In this document: positions 1 through 7,627 of the stretch, one piece after another
Position numbering within the stretch: position 1 is the stretch's first letter
Layout: every line of letters begins with the position of its first letter
Assembly (NCBI GenBank): GCA_964467705.1
Contig: CAYXUZ010000009.1
Location: 1-64,000, forward strand
Source: CAADGU01 sp964467705
Lineage (GTDB): Bacteria > Chloroflexota > Anaerolineae > Promineifilales > Promineifilaceae
Reading direction: 5' to 3'
Length of the DNA stretch: 64,000 bases
Notes under the pieces: generated by a model
Seen by the model: only the letters and a program-made list of their open reading frames with translations
What the model was told of the DNA's origin: nothing
The model's database searches: none
Translations under genes and position numbers: made by a program

Positions 1-1
1 G

Positions 2-565
2 ATGTTTGAAATGCTCACCGGGCGGCTGCCCTTCCAGGCGGAATCACACACCGCGTTGGCTTTGAAACACATTCAAGAACTGCCGCCGCCTGTGACCATC
101 TACAATCCCTCTGTGCCCAAACAGCTAGAGCAGATTATCAACAAGCTGCTGGCAAAGGAGCCGGCCGGACGTTACCGCACGGCCGGACAATTAGGGCGTA
201 TTTTGAGTTCATATAAGGATAAAAGCCAGGCCGAGACCGGGACGGTTTACCCGGCGCCCATCGTGGCCGGTGTTTATCAGGGGCAGACGCGACAACCCGG
301 TACGCCAGCTACGGCCGTGCCCCCCACCCAGGCAAACGTACCCATTGCCGAACAAAAAACACAAATCTACCAACACCCGGCGGTTGCTGATGGGGATGAA
401 TCGCCCACCCATTCCACACCCGCTCAGCGTGTGATTCACATTCCGGTCAACGAGGCTGCGCCAGGGAATGACTGGACGGCCGTTGCCCTGGGTGTCATCG
501 CTCTCATTGCCCTGCTGGGCCTCATCCCCCTCTGGTTCATGGTTTACCTGGCCTGGACGGGATGA
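2..565 (+). CDS. Serine/threonine protein kinase, C-terminal part (cut by window start)
   Basis: The reading frame is open at the left edge, so the gene begins outside the window. The first 70 residues match the end of a PknB-type kinase C-lobe: a 'FEMLTGRLPF' segment (subdomain IX), a helix of 'LEQIINKLLAKEP' type and the conserved Arg of subdomain XI in 'GRYRTAGQL'. A Pro/Gln/Thr-rich linker follows, then one hydrophobic segment at about residues 158-183 that ends the protein. The usual order in membrane kinases is cytoplasmic kinase, membrane helix and outer sensor; here almost nothing follows the helix, so no outer sensor is visible. The catalytic HRD and DFG motifs lie off the window. 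Substrate unknown. Confidence 0.85.
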   Translation: MFEMLTGRLPFQAESHTALALKHIQELPPPVTIYNPSVPKQLEQIINKLLAKEPAGRYRTAGQLGRILSSYKDKSQAETGTVYPAPIVAGVYQGQTRQPGTPATAVPPTQANVPIAEQKTQIYQHPAVADGDESPTHSTPAQRVIHIPVNEAAPGNDWTAVALGVIALIALLGLIPLWFMVYLAWTG

Positions 566-632
566 GGGGGTGTGTTCAAGTGCTTAACTGTGTGAGTGTT
601 TACGCGAACACCTGAACAGCTGTATTCGCCAG

Positions 633-2537
633 ATGAAGTGGATAGTTGCATTACTCATGGGGTTGGCATTATGGCCGGGGTGGCAGGTAGATGACGGCCG
701 TTTACTCGATGGCGGGCGTTATGGAGCTAACACTGGTCTGCCCAGCCAGGCCGACATTTTACTACCCATTGGGGCCATTCAGGGCAGTGGCTCCGTTTCG
801 CCCCGTTTCAATGAAACCGTCACCTTTCGCGGTGTGGTCACGGGGCTGTATGAAGACCGCAACACAGCCGGGATCACCTATTACACCCTTTTTGTACAGG
901 ACCCGCCCGGTGCGGAAGATGGCGACCCGGCCACATCGGATGGCATCGCAGTCTTTTTGGGGCGGCAACGGCCGTCGGCCCAGATCGGCGACCAGGNNNN
1001 NNNNNNCGAATTTTTTGGCCTCACCGAAATAGATGATGCTGGCTTGCGCCTGACGGTGGAAGCCAGCGGCCAACCACTGCCCGACCCGATCATCATCCTG
1101 CCCCCCGCTGACAATGCTGCCCAGGCCGCCTATTTTGAACCGCTGGAAGGGATGCGGGTGGCCTTTGCCGGGGAGGTGCAGGTGGTGGGGGCCACCTTTA
1201 GCGGGTGCAGCTTTGCCGTGGTGGATGGCTCTGTGAGCAACCTGCCCATTATCCGCCAGCAATTTGTTGACCCCATCGGGCAGATTGTGCCCATCCTGCA
1301 CACCAGCGATGTGGATTGTGGCAATTTTCCCCATGTCAAAACGGGTGACCGGGTGGCCGGATTGGTCGGGCCGCTCATTTACCATTTTGACCAGTTTAAG
1401 CTGGTGCAGCAGGAGACAGAAACGTTGCGGGTCACGGCCGTGCCCAACCCACCCCTGCCCGCGCCGCCCTCTCTAGCGGATGACCAGATCAGCATTGCCC
1501 TGTTCAACATGGAAAACCACTTCGACGCCCACGATGACACCGGTTTGGACGAAGAGCCAAAACCCACCCCGGCCGAAATCGCCCACAAAGAGGCCAAAAT
1601 CGCCCGCCAGATTAGCGAGTTTTTGGGCTGCCCCACATTGTTGGCTGTGCAGGAAGTGGAAAATGAGGCGCTGTTGCTCTCGCTGGCGCAACTTTTGGCC
1701 GCGCCTTGTGGGTTTGTCTACGAAGTGACCCACCGCGAGAGCGCCGACGTGCGGGGCATTGACGTGGCGCTGCTGAGTGATCCGCGCCTGGTGGCTGTGC
1801 AAAATGCGACCCTGCGCCAGACCTGTACCGCTCTGGACACCGGCATTGCCGATGCCACCGCCAGCTGCCTGGCCGGGGAACAGCCGCTTTTTTCCCGCCC
1901 GCCGCTGGAAGTGGAATTGGTGATTGCCGGACGGCCGTTTACCGTCTTCATCAACCATTTCAAAAGCAAACGGGGCGGTGAACTGGAAACAGAATCCCAA
2001 CGGCTGGCCCAGGCCGAACATTTGAATGAGTTGGTAGCCTCGTTATTGACGGCCGACCCGGAAGCGCGGGTGGTGGTGATGGGCGACTTTAACGATTATG
2101 AATTGTCGCCCGCGATGGAGGCGCTGACGGCAGACGGCCGTCTCACCAATGCTCTCTCGACTGTCCCCCTACCTGAACGTTACTCGTTTGTTTTTAGCGG
2201 CGCGGCGCAACTGATTGATGGCATTCTGCTCTCTGCATCGCTGGCCGACTCCCTCGCCCAGGCCACTATCCAGCACATCAATGCCGATTACCCGGATGTG
2301 CTGGCGGCGGACACGGCCGTGCCTTACCAGGCCACCGATCACGATCTAGCGTTGGTTGTCCTGAATCTGGATGTGTCAGCACCTGTGCCCACACCTGAGG
2401 TAGACAGTACCATTTCTGCCCCAGCCCCGGCCCTGGTTGTTGAGGAGGCAGACGGCCGTTGGCTATGGCTGTTGGGTGTGGGAGTAATGGCAGCGGTGGG
2501 CGGCACGGCCGTGTGGTTCGTCCGCCGTCGCTCGTGA
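633..2537 (+). CDS. Secreted, membrane-anchored endonuclease/exonuclease/phosphatase-family protein (ExeM/NucH-like)
   Basis: An N-terminal hydrophobic stretch looks like a signal peptide. Residues about 45-270 resemble the OB-fold region found in extracellular nucleases. From about residue 285 an EEP domain shows its metal and catalytic motifs: 'NMENHFD' (about 291), 'QEVEN' (about 340), 'GDFND' (about 483) and a terminal 'TDHDLAL' (about 567). The C-terminus carries a hydrophobic helix and an RRRS tail, so the enzyme is probably tethered outside the cell. The family cleaves DNA/RNA phosphodiesters and often scavenges extracellular DNA. Ten N at 997-1006 interrupt the OB-fold region, giving four unknown residues, but the frame is intact on both sides. 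The substrate is inferred from the family. Confidence 0.8.
   Translation: MKWIVALLMGLALWPGWQVDDGRLLDGGRYGANTGLPSQADILLPIGAIQGSGSVSPRFNETVTFRGVVTGLYEDRNTAGITYYTLFVQDPPGAEDGDPATSDGIAVFLGRQRPSAQIGDQXXXXEFFGLTEIDDAGLRLTVEASGQPLPDPIIILPPADNAAQAAYFEPLEGMRVAFAGEVQVVGATFSGCSFAVVDGSVSNLPIIRQQFVDPIGQIVPILHTSDVDCGNFPHVKTGDRVAGLVGPLIYHFDQFKLVQQETETLRVTAVPNPPLPAPPSLADDQISIALFNMENHFDAHDDTGLDEEPKPTPAEIAHKEAKIARQISEFLGCPTLLAVQEVENEALLLSLAQLLAAPCGFVYEVTHRESADVRGIDVALLSDPRLVAVQNATLRQTCTALDTGIADATASCLAGEQPLFSRPPLEVELVIAGRPFTVFINHFKSKRGGELETESQRLAQAEHLNELVASLLTADPEARVVVMGDFNDYELSPAMEALTADGRLTNALSTVPLPERYSFVFSGAAQLIDGILLSASLADSLAQATIQHINADYPDVLAADTAVPYQATDHDLALVVLNLDVSAPVPTPEVDSTISAPAPALVVEEADGRWLWLLGVGVMAAVGGTAVWFVRRRS
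997..1006. other. Assembly gap (10 N)
   Basis: Ten N lie inside the nuclease-like gene. The flanking reading frame is continuous, so the true missing length is 10 or differs from 10 by a multiple of three. It is probably a scaffold or masking placeholder. Confidence 0.95.
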
Positions 2538-2592
2538 ACCTTTTCACGACCCCTCTATTGCCTCCCTCTTTACTGCCCCGTAGAATGTGCCC

Positions 2593-3759
2593 ATGTCCAA
2601 GATGGCCCAAGACATTTTAATTCTGGAACCGGACAAAGAGTTCGCCGACCGGCTGGTGTATGCCCTGCACCAGATTGGCTCCTTTTCCATTTCTGTGGTG
2701 CCTACACTCAAAGAGGCATGTCTACATCTGGTACAGTCCCCCAAAGACCTGGCCTTTGTGCCCATCCACGAGGGCGCCAAAATCACCCGTTCGCTGCGTG
2801 CCATCCAGCCAGACCTGCGCCTGATTCTGATTACACCCACCGCCGATGTGGAAATCCCCGTCACCTATTCCGGGCGCGTTCAGGGGGTGCTGATCAAACC
2901 GTTGTTGGAAGTAGACCTGACGGTGATGATGCAGGAAGCGTTGGCACAACCGTTTTATGTGCGGGAAGCGGCCGAAGTGGAACCGGTGCGGGCGGGCAAG
3001 ATGCTGGACACGGCCGTGTTGGTCAGCACCTTGCACCAGGTGGAGTTGAGCCATTTTGTCAAGGGGGCCATTTTTGCCCGCGAACACAAATTGCTCGCTT
3101 ATTGGGGTGATCTGAATGAACGCGAATGTGCAACGGTAGCGCTGCATGTGGGCAAGGGTTGGTCTGAGACTGCTTCGCTGGAACGGCTGCAATTTTTACA
3201 TTTACCGGCGCGGGCCGGCGACCTGCTGCTCTATACCTGCCAGACGCCGCCACACTTTTTGCTGACGCTGGTGGCGCTGCCGGAAACGCCGGTAGCGGAG
3301 TTGCGGCGCTACGCAGCGACACTGGCGGCGCGTCTGGCCGATGTGGCCGAGGGCCGTGCGTCATCAGTTGGGCAAACCTTTCAATTTGCGGCCAGAGAGG
3401 AGAATGTTCACGGCCGTGTCACTTACGCCATTGTCTGGCGGCCGTTGGAACCGATGGCCGACGCCCTGATGGAACCGCTGCGTCAGGCATTGCTGCGATT
3501 GGCCGGGGCCAACGGCTGTGTCCTCAACCACGTTGCTATCCAGCCAGACCTCATCCACATTTTGGTCACCTGCCCACCGGGGCGGGATGCTAACTGGGTG
3601 GCGACGCTGTTCAAAAGCGGCTCTGAGCAAACCATCCAGCAAGAGTATGGCGTGGTGGTCAGCCTGTGGGAAACGGGTTTTTACGCTACCGAAGCCACCC
3701 GGCCCTTGACCCAGGCCGAATTGGACTTGTTTCTGGAGCACAGTCCAGTGTTGTCGTAG
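2593..3759 (+). CDS. Degenerate receiver domain fused to a roadblock-like region and an IS200/Y1-transposase-like domain
   Basis: Residues 1-120 read like a response-regulator receiver fold ('ILILEPDKEFADRLVYAL' start, later 'GVLIKPL' in the place of the conserved Lys-Pro), but the acidic pocket and phosphoacceptor Asp are not convincing. The middle (about 135-255) resembles a roadblock/LC7 fold. Residues about 265-385 resemble the Y1 (HUH) transposase fold: 'IQPDLIHILV' sits where IS200 TnpA has 'xPDHVHLLV', with the first His lost, and no catalytic Tyr helix is clear. It may be a domesticated nucleic-acid-binding domain. No clear Shine-Dalgarno supports any start; GTG 2587, ATG 2593 and ATG 2602 are all possible. 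Function unknown; the domain calls are by eye. Confidence 0.6.
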   Translation: MSKMAQDILILEPDKEFADRLVYALHQIGSFSISVVPTLKEACLHLVQSPKDLAFVPIHEGAKITRSLRAIQPDLRLILITPTADVEIPVTYSGRVQGVLIKPLLEVDLTVMMQEALAQPFYVREAAEVEPVRAGKMLDTAVLVSTLHQVELSHFVKGAIFAREHKLLAYWGDLNERECATVALHVGKGWSETASLERLQFLHLPARAGDLLLYTCQTPPHFLLTLVALPETPVAELRRYAATLAARLADVAEGRASSVGQTFQFAAREENVHGRVTYAIVWRPLEPMADALMEPLRQALLRLAGANGCVLNHVAIQPDLIHILVTCPPGRDANWVATLFKSGSEQTIQQEYGVVVSLWETGFYATEATRPLTQAELDLFLEHSPVLS

Positions 3760-3766
3760 CGGTCGG

Positions 3767-3799
3767 AGACCCGACAGGTTTCAAAAACCTGTCAGGTCT
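3767..3799. repeat. Inverted repeat, 'AGACCTGACAGG' family
   Basis: Arms at 3767-3781 and 3785-3799 pair almost perfectly (AGACC-GACAGGTTT / AAACCTG-CAGGTCT) around three bases. Related copies lie at 9186-9219, 32274-32307 and 33584-33616. This copy sits between the receiver-fusion gene and menD. Confidence 0.85.
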
Positions 3800-3854
3800 G
3801 AACTCGTCGTGGGGAGTTTGGGCACAAATCCCATTGTTGAGGGAAAATAGGCAT

Positions 3855-5657
3855 ATGGAAGAAAACCCAAACATCATCTGGGCGCAGATTTTTGTGGACG
3901 GTCTGGCTCAGGCGGGGCTGACGGCCGTTGTCATTGCCCCCGGTTCGCGTTCCACCCCACTGACTCTGGCCTTTGATGCCCATCCGGCCATTGACGTGTT
4001 TGTGCATCTGGATGAGCGCGGCGCTGGCTTTTATGCGCTGGGCATGGCGTTGGCGCTGGATCGGCCGGTGGCGCTACTGTGTACGTCCGGCACGGCCGTT
4101 GCCAACTTCCTGCCCGCCCTTGTCGAAGCCCGCATGAGCCAGGTTCCGCTGCTGGCGCTCACCGCCGACCGCCCCCACGAACTGCGCCACAGTGGGGCGA
4201 ACCAGACCATTGACCAGGTGAAAATCTACGGCGACCAGGTGTTGTGGAGCGTAGATGCACCAGTTCCCCAATCTGATGCGCCTGCTGTAATGTTACGCCA
4301 TCTACATACCCTGGCCGTCCGTGCTTTGGCCACGGCCAACGGCCTGCCCAAAGGGCCTGTACAGGTGAACTTCCCGTTTCGCGCGCCGTTGGAGCCAAAA
4401 TCCGAAGTCCGAAGTCCGAAGTCCGATTACGGAATACGGAATACGGATTACGCATTACCGATTACTCGTGGCATTCTCACTTTACCAGATCACCACCTCG
4501 ATTTTCTGGCCGAGATCATGCGGGAAAACCCACGCGGGCTGATTGTGTGTGGGCCACGCTGTCCGGGTGGAGAATTCCCGGCGGCGGTGGCGGCGGTGGC
4601 CCGGCAGGTGGGTTATCCCATCCTGGCTGACCCGATTTCCGGGGTGCGGTTTGGGGCATGGGTGGCGGAAACGGCCGTGCTCAGCGCCTATGAAACGTAC
4701 CTGCAAACGGCCGTCTCCTGGCCGGAACCCCAACTGATTTTACGGTTTGGGGCCGTGCCCACCTCCAAATGGCTCAATGCCCATCTGGACAAAATCACGC
4801 CTGCCTACCGGCTACATATCCGCGAAAATGGGGTGTGGGCGGATGACAGCCACCGCACTACCCACTTCATCCAGGCCAACGAAACGGCCGTTTGCCAACA
4901 ACTGCTCATCCGCCTGCCAAAACGGGAGAATGGGGAATGGCTCACGGCCGTGACCACCACAGAAAACCGCGCCTGGGAATTGCTGGAAGCCCATCTCTAT
5001 GAACCATATTTTGAGGGGGCGGTGGTGGCCGATGTGGTAGACTTGCTGCCGCCGGAGGCCACCCTGTTTATGGGGAATAGTTCGCCGATACGCTACCTGG
5101 ATCAGTACGGCCGTGCCCAAAACAAACCCCTCTTTGCCTACGCCAGCCGGGGGGCCAGTGGCATTGATGGCAACATCTCTACGGCTTTGGGCATCCAGGC
5201 CATGCGCCAACAGCCGCTCGTGGCCGTCCTGGGTGACATCACCTTTTACCATGATCTGAATGGGCTGTTGCAGGTGGCAAAGCCTGCCCTGAGGCCGCCG
5301 AAGGGTGGCAAGTCGCAAGTGGAGAGTGTTAACCGGCAACCGGCAACCGGCAACCTGCCACTTACCATTGTCTTGCTGCACAATGATGGCGGCGGTATCT
5401 TTAACCGGCTGCCCATTGCCAACATCGACCCGCCGTTTACCAAATTGTTCCTGACGCCACATGGTCTGGATTTTGAACCGGCGGTGCGCATGTTTGGGCT
5501 GGAATTTGTGCGGGCAGACGGCCGTGACCATTTCCGCCAACTTCTTTCCGCCAGCTTGCAAGATACCACGCCCCGCGTCATCGAACTCCGCAGCCACAGC
5601 CAGACCGATGATCAACGGCGGCGGCAACTTAACAACATCGTCATCCAAGCTTTATAA
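3855..5657 (+). CDS. menD: 2-succinyl-5-enolpyruvyl-6-hydroxy-3-cyclohexene-1-carboxylate synthase (MenD)
   Basis: ThDP-dependent enzyme of menaquinone synthesis joining 2-oxoglutarate and isochorismate. Hallmarks are 'IAPGSRSTPL' near the N-terminus, 'HLDERGAGFYALG' with the catalytic Glu, 'TSGTAVANFLPA', 'TADRPHELR', 'ASRGASGIDG' and 'NDGGGIF'. The start at 3855 gives 600 residues; the upstream open frame reads through a repeat and is unlikely to be translated. Two repeat-derived segments sit in frame: about residues 181-204 (4397-4467), and about residues 477-502 (5285-5365) between 'GDITFYHDLNGLL' and 'NDGGGIF', that is, inside the ThDP-binding motif where MenD normally has a short spacer. 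menB follows 83 bp downstream on the same strand. Confidence 0.93.
   Translation: MEENPNIIWAQIFVDGLAQAGLTAVVIAPGSRSTPLTLAFDAHPAIDVFVHLDERGAGFYALGMALALDRPVALLCTSGTAVANFLPALVEARMSQVPLLALTADRPHELRHSGANQTIDQVKIYGDQVLWSVDAPVPQSDAPAVMLRHLHTLAVRALATANGLPKGPVQVNFPFRAPLEPKSEVRSPKSDYGIRNTDYALPITRGILTLPDHHLDFLAEIMRENPRGLIVCGPRCPGGEFPAAVAAVARQVGYPILADPISGVRFGAWVAETAVLSAYETYLQTAVSWPEPQLILRFGAVPTSKWLNAHLDKITPAYRLHIRENGVWADDSHRTTHFIQANETAVCQQLLIRLPKRENGEWLTAVTTTENRAWELLEAHLYEPYFEGAVVADVVDLLPPEATLFMGNSSPIRYLDQYGRAQNKPLFAYASRGASGIDGNISTALGIQAMRQQPLVAVLGDITFYHDLNGLLQVAKPALRPPKGGKSQVESVNRQPATGNLPLTIVLLHNDGGGIFNRLPIANIDPPFTKLFLTPHGLDFEPAVRMFGLEFVRADGRDHFRQLLSASLQDTTPRVIELRSHSQTDDQRRRQLNNIVIQAL
4397..4467 (+). 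repeat. In-frame 'GTCCGAA / ACGGATTACG' word repeat inside menD
   Basis: Tandem 'TCCGAAG' words run into 'ATACGGA' and 'ATTACGG' words. This is the same word family that fills gaps at 6578-6667, 9899-9976 and 11804-11884. It encodes a polar stretch lying between the N-terminal and middle domains of MenD. Confidence 0.75.
5285..5365 (+). repeat. In-frame 'AAGTGGCAAG / CCGGCAA' word repeat inside menD
   Basis: Words of the type GGTGGCAAG and CAAGTGG lead to three 'CCGGCAA' copies and 'CCTGCCACTT', the inverse word. Related copies are at 24884-24931 and 41307-41341. The reading frame is kept. Confidence 0.75.
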
Positions 5658-5660
5658 AAT

Positions 5661-5716
5661 CCGCGAAGGACGCGAAGACCCGCGAATAAACCTCTGCGTC
5701 TCCGCGTCTCTGCGTT
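5661..5716. repeat. 'GCGAAGG ... GCGTCTCTGCG' inverted word repeat
   Basis: GCGAAGGACGCGAAG words face CTCTGCGTCTCCGCG words in the gap between menD and menB. Relatives occur at 23178-23212 and 42966-42996. Confidence 0.65.
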
Positions 5717-5740
5717 AAAATCTATCGAGGAGAATCACCA

Positions 5741-6577
5741 ATGACTGACTGGAAAACCGTCAATGAATATACCGATATTACCTATGAAAAGGCGGACGGC
5801 ATGGCCCGCATCGCTTTCAACCGGCCGGAACGGCGCAACGCTTTCCGGCCGCAAACCATTGACCAGATGATAGACGCCTTCCGCCATGTGTGGATGGATC
5901 AGGAAGTGGGCGTGATTTTGCTCACCGGCAATGGCCCTTCGCCCAAAGACGGCGTCCACGCCTTCTGCTCCGGTGGTGACCAGAGCGTGCGCGGCCATGC
6001 CGGCTACGTGGGCGACGACGGTGTACCGCGTCTGAACGTGCTGGAATTGCAGCGCATCATCCGCACCATGCCCAAAGTGGTCATCGCCCTGGTGAATGGT
6101 TACGCCATTGGCGGCGGCCATGTGCTGCATGTGGTGTGTGACCTGAGCCTGGCCAGCGAGAACGCCGTCTTTGGACAGACCGGCCCCATCGTGGGCAGCT
6201 TTGACGCTGGCTATGGCTCGGCCACCTTAGCTCGCATTGTCGGCCAGAAAAAGGCGCGCGAAATCTGGTATTTGTGCCGCCAGTATTCGGCGCAAGAGGC
6301 GCTGGATATGGGGCTGGTGAACAAGGTGTTGCCCACCGTCGCCGACCTGGAACGTGAGGGAGTGGAATGGGCGCAGGAAATTTTGCGCAAAAGTCCCATT
6401 GCCATTCGTTTCCTCAAGGCGGCCATGAATGCGGATATGGATGGGCAGACCGGGCTGCAAGTGCTGGCCGGTGATTCCACGATGCTGTTTTATATGACCG
6501 AAGAGGGCACGGAGGGCAAAAACTCCTTCCTGGAAAAACGGTCGCCGGACTTTGGGCGTTATCCCTGGCGGCCGTAA
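5741..6577 (+). CDS. menB: 1,4-dihydroxy-2-naphthoyl-CoA synthase (MenB)
   Basis: Crotonase-family enzyme that cyclises o-succinylbenzoyl-CoA in menaquinone synthesis. Visible motifs are 'FNRPERRNAFRP', 'FCSGGDQSVRG', 'NGYAIGGGHVLHVVCDL', 'GPIVGSFDAGYG' and the C-terminal 'NSFLEKRSPDFGRYPW', all typical of MenB rather than generic enoyl-CoA hydratases. At 278 residues it is close to the family length. A good ribosome-binding site (GAGGAG) lies 7 bases before ATG 5741. It follows menD in a short men cluster; menC, menE and menA are not in the window. The stop codon at 6575-6577 is followed directly by a long word repeat. Confidence 0.95.
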   Translation: MTDWKTVNEYTDITYEKADGMARIAFNRPERRNAFRPQTIDQMIDAFRHVWMDQEVGVILLTGNGPSPKDGVHAFCSGGDQSVRGHAGYVGDDGVPRLNVLELQRIIRTMPKVVIALVNGYAIGGGHVLHVVCDLSLASENAVFGQTGPIVGSFDAGYGSATLARIVGQKKAREIWYLCRQYSAQEALDMGLVNKVLPTVADLEREGVEWAQEILRKSPIAIRFLKAAMNADMDGQTGLQVLAGDSTMLFYMTEEGTEGKNSFLEKRSPDFGRYPWRP

Positions 6578-6667
6578 TTCGTGAGCCGTAATTTGTGAGC
6601 CGTGATTCGTGAGGCGTAATCCGTGAGCCGAAGCCCGATAACGGATAACGGATTACCGATTACGGAT
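6578..6667. repeat. 'CGTAATCCGTGAGC / ACGGATTACCG' word-repeat element
   Basis: About five imperfect copies of 'TTCGTGAGCCGTAA' are followed by inverse words 'ATAACGGATTACCG'. The element starts at the menB stop codon and fills most of the gap. Confidence 0.75.
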
Positions 6668-6733
6668 TCCCGGCCACCTGTTTCTTTTGTCTCAGTGACT
6701 TAGGGACGGGTGATTGTTACAATAGATGGTATG

Positions 6734-6763
6734 AACCGGCTGGTATGATATGACCAGCCGGTT
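6734..6763 (+). terminator. Possible terminator hairpin downstream of menB
   Basis: An 11-bp perfect stem (AACCGGCTGGT / ACCAGCCGGTT) with an 8-base loop is followed by a short T run. It is about 160 bases after menB and upstream of the phosphatidyltransferase gene. Confidence 0.45.
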
Positions 6764-6801
6764 TTGGCAAACAACATTTTGAGGAGCATAGTTTCGTTGG
6801 A

Positions 6802-7590
6802 GTGCGGACTCTAACGGCCGTAAAAACAATGGTAGCAGTAGAGGACAGTGAGTTTCGGTTGCGGCGGAAAGTGGCGGCCTGGGGGATTCATCTCCTGACG
6901 GCCAGTGGGGTGGTGCTGGGTTTTCTGGCTATTCTGGCAATTTTTGAGGGGCAGTGGCAGGTGGCCATGGCGCTCATGCTCATCACCACCATCATTGATG
7001 GTTTTGACGGGGCCTTGTCTCGCTTGGTGCGCGTTAAAGAAGTGCTGCCCGGTTTTGATGGGGCGTTGCTGGATAACATTGTAGATTTTATGACCTACGT
7101 TTTGGTGCCGGCCATCTTTGTTTTTCAGGCTAACCTGGTGCCAGAAGCATGGCTGGTGGCAACGCCAGCGATCATCTTGCTGTCATCCAGTTACCAGTTT
7201 GCCCAGGCTGATGCCAAAACTGAAGATCACTTTTTCAAAGGTTTCCCCTCTTACTGGAATATCGTGGTCATCTACTTTGTGTTACTGGGTACATCACCGA
7301 TTTTTAACCTAGTGGTGCTGTTGGCCTGTGGTGTGATGGTTTTTGTGCCCATCAACTATCTGTATCCCTCGCGTATGAATGTCGGGCGGGGCATCACAGT
7401 GACGCTGACGGTGTTGTGGGTGGGGGTGATGGGATTGCTCATCTGGCAATACCCTAACCTGAACCAATGGCTGATCGGCGCGTCGTTGTTTTATGTGGCC
7501 TATTATGTGATCTATAGTTTGTATGCCAATGTACGGCCGTTAACGCAACGGCCGTCACCCAGACCCCGGCGTCTCCCCCGCCGAAAATAA
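6802..7590 (+). CDS. pcs: CDP-alcohol phosphatidyltransferase, phosphatidylcholine-synthase-like
   Basis: Integral membrane enzyme of 262 residues with about eight hydrophobic segments. The CDP-alcohol motif is present as 'DGFDGALSR' followed by 'GFDGALLDNIVD', giving the DG-x-x-(A/S)R-x-G-x3-D-x3-D pattern. The wording around it ('RVKEVLPxFDGALLDNIVD', 'HLLTASG' at the start, 'FPSYWNIV' later) fits bacterial Pcs, which condenses choline with CDP-diacylglycerol. One motif Ala is Ser here. The start is uncertain: GTG 6802 lies 15 bases after a GAGGAG, and an in-frame ATG is at 6829. A strong terminator follows immediately. Choline as substrate is inferred from family resemblance. Confidence 0.8.
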   Translation: MRTLTAVKTMVAVEDSEFRLRRKVAAWGIHLLTASGVVLGFLAILAIFEGQWQVAMALMLITTIIDGFDGALSRLVRVKEVLPGFDGALLDNIVDFMTYVLVPAIFVFQANLVPEAWLVATPAIILLSSSYQFAQADAKTEDHFFKGFPSYWNIVVIYFVLLGTSPIFNLVVLLACGVMVFVPINYLYPSRMNVGRGITVTLTVLWVGVMGLLIWQYPNLNQWLIGASLFYVAYYVIYSLYANVRPLTQRPSPRPRRLPRRK

Positions 7591-7593
7591 CAG

Positions 7594-7627
7594 GAGCGCG
7601 TACCGACCGGTACGCGCTCTTTTTTTT
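7594..7627 (+). terminator. Intrinsic terminator after the phosphatidyltransferase gene
   Basis: A perfect 11-bp stem (7594-7604 with 7609-7619, GAGCGCGTACC / GGTACGCGCTC) with loop GACC is followed by eight T. It separates the plus-strand gene from the convergent aroF, whose stop overlaps its end. Confidence 0.92.

Noticed and set aside
2719..3192. Overlapping frames on both strands within the receiver-fusion gene
   Set aside because: Shadow frames without a start signal or recognisable domains.
3400..3759. Active IS200-type insertion sequence
   Set aside because: The HUH motif is degraded, no catalytic Tyr or hairpin ends are visible, and the domain is fused to other domains.
4812..5648. 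Long antisense open frame opposite menD
   Set aside because: It lies opposite a well-supported gene, has no family features, and follows from the codon bias of the sense strand.
6578..6667. CRISPR-like tandem repeats
   Set aside because: Words are 10-14 bp, imperfect and without unique spacers; no cas genes are present.
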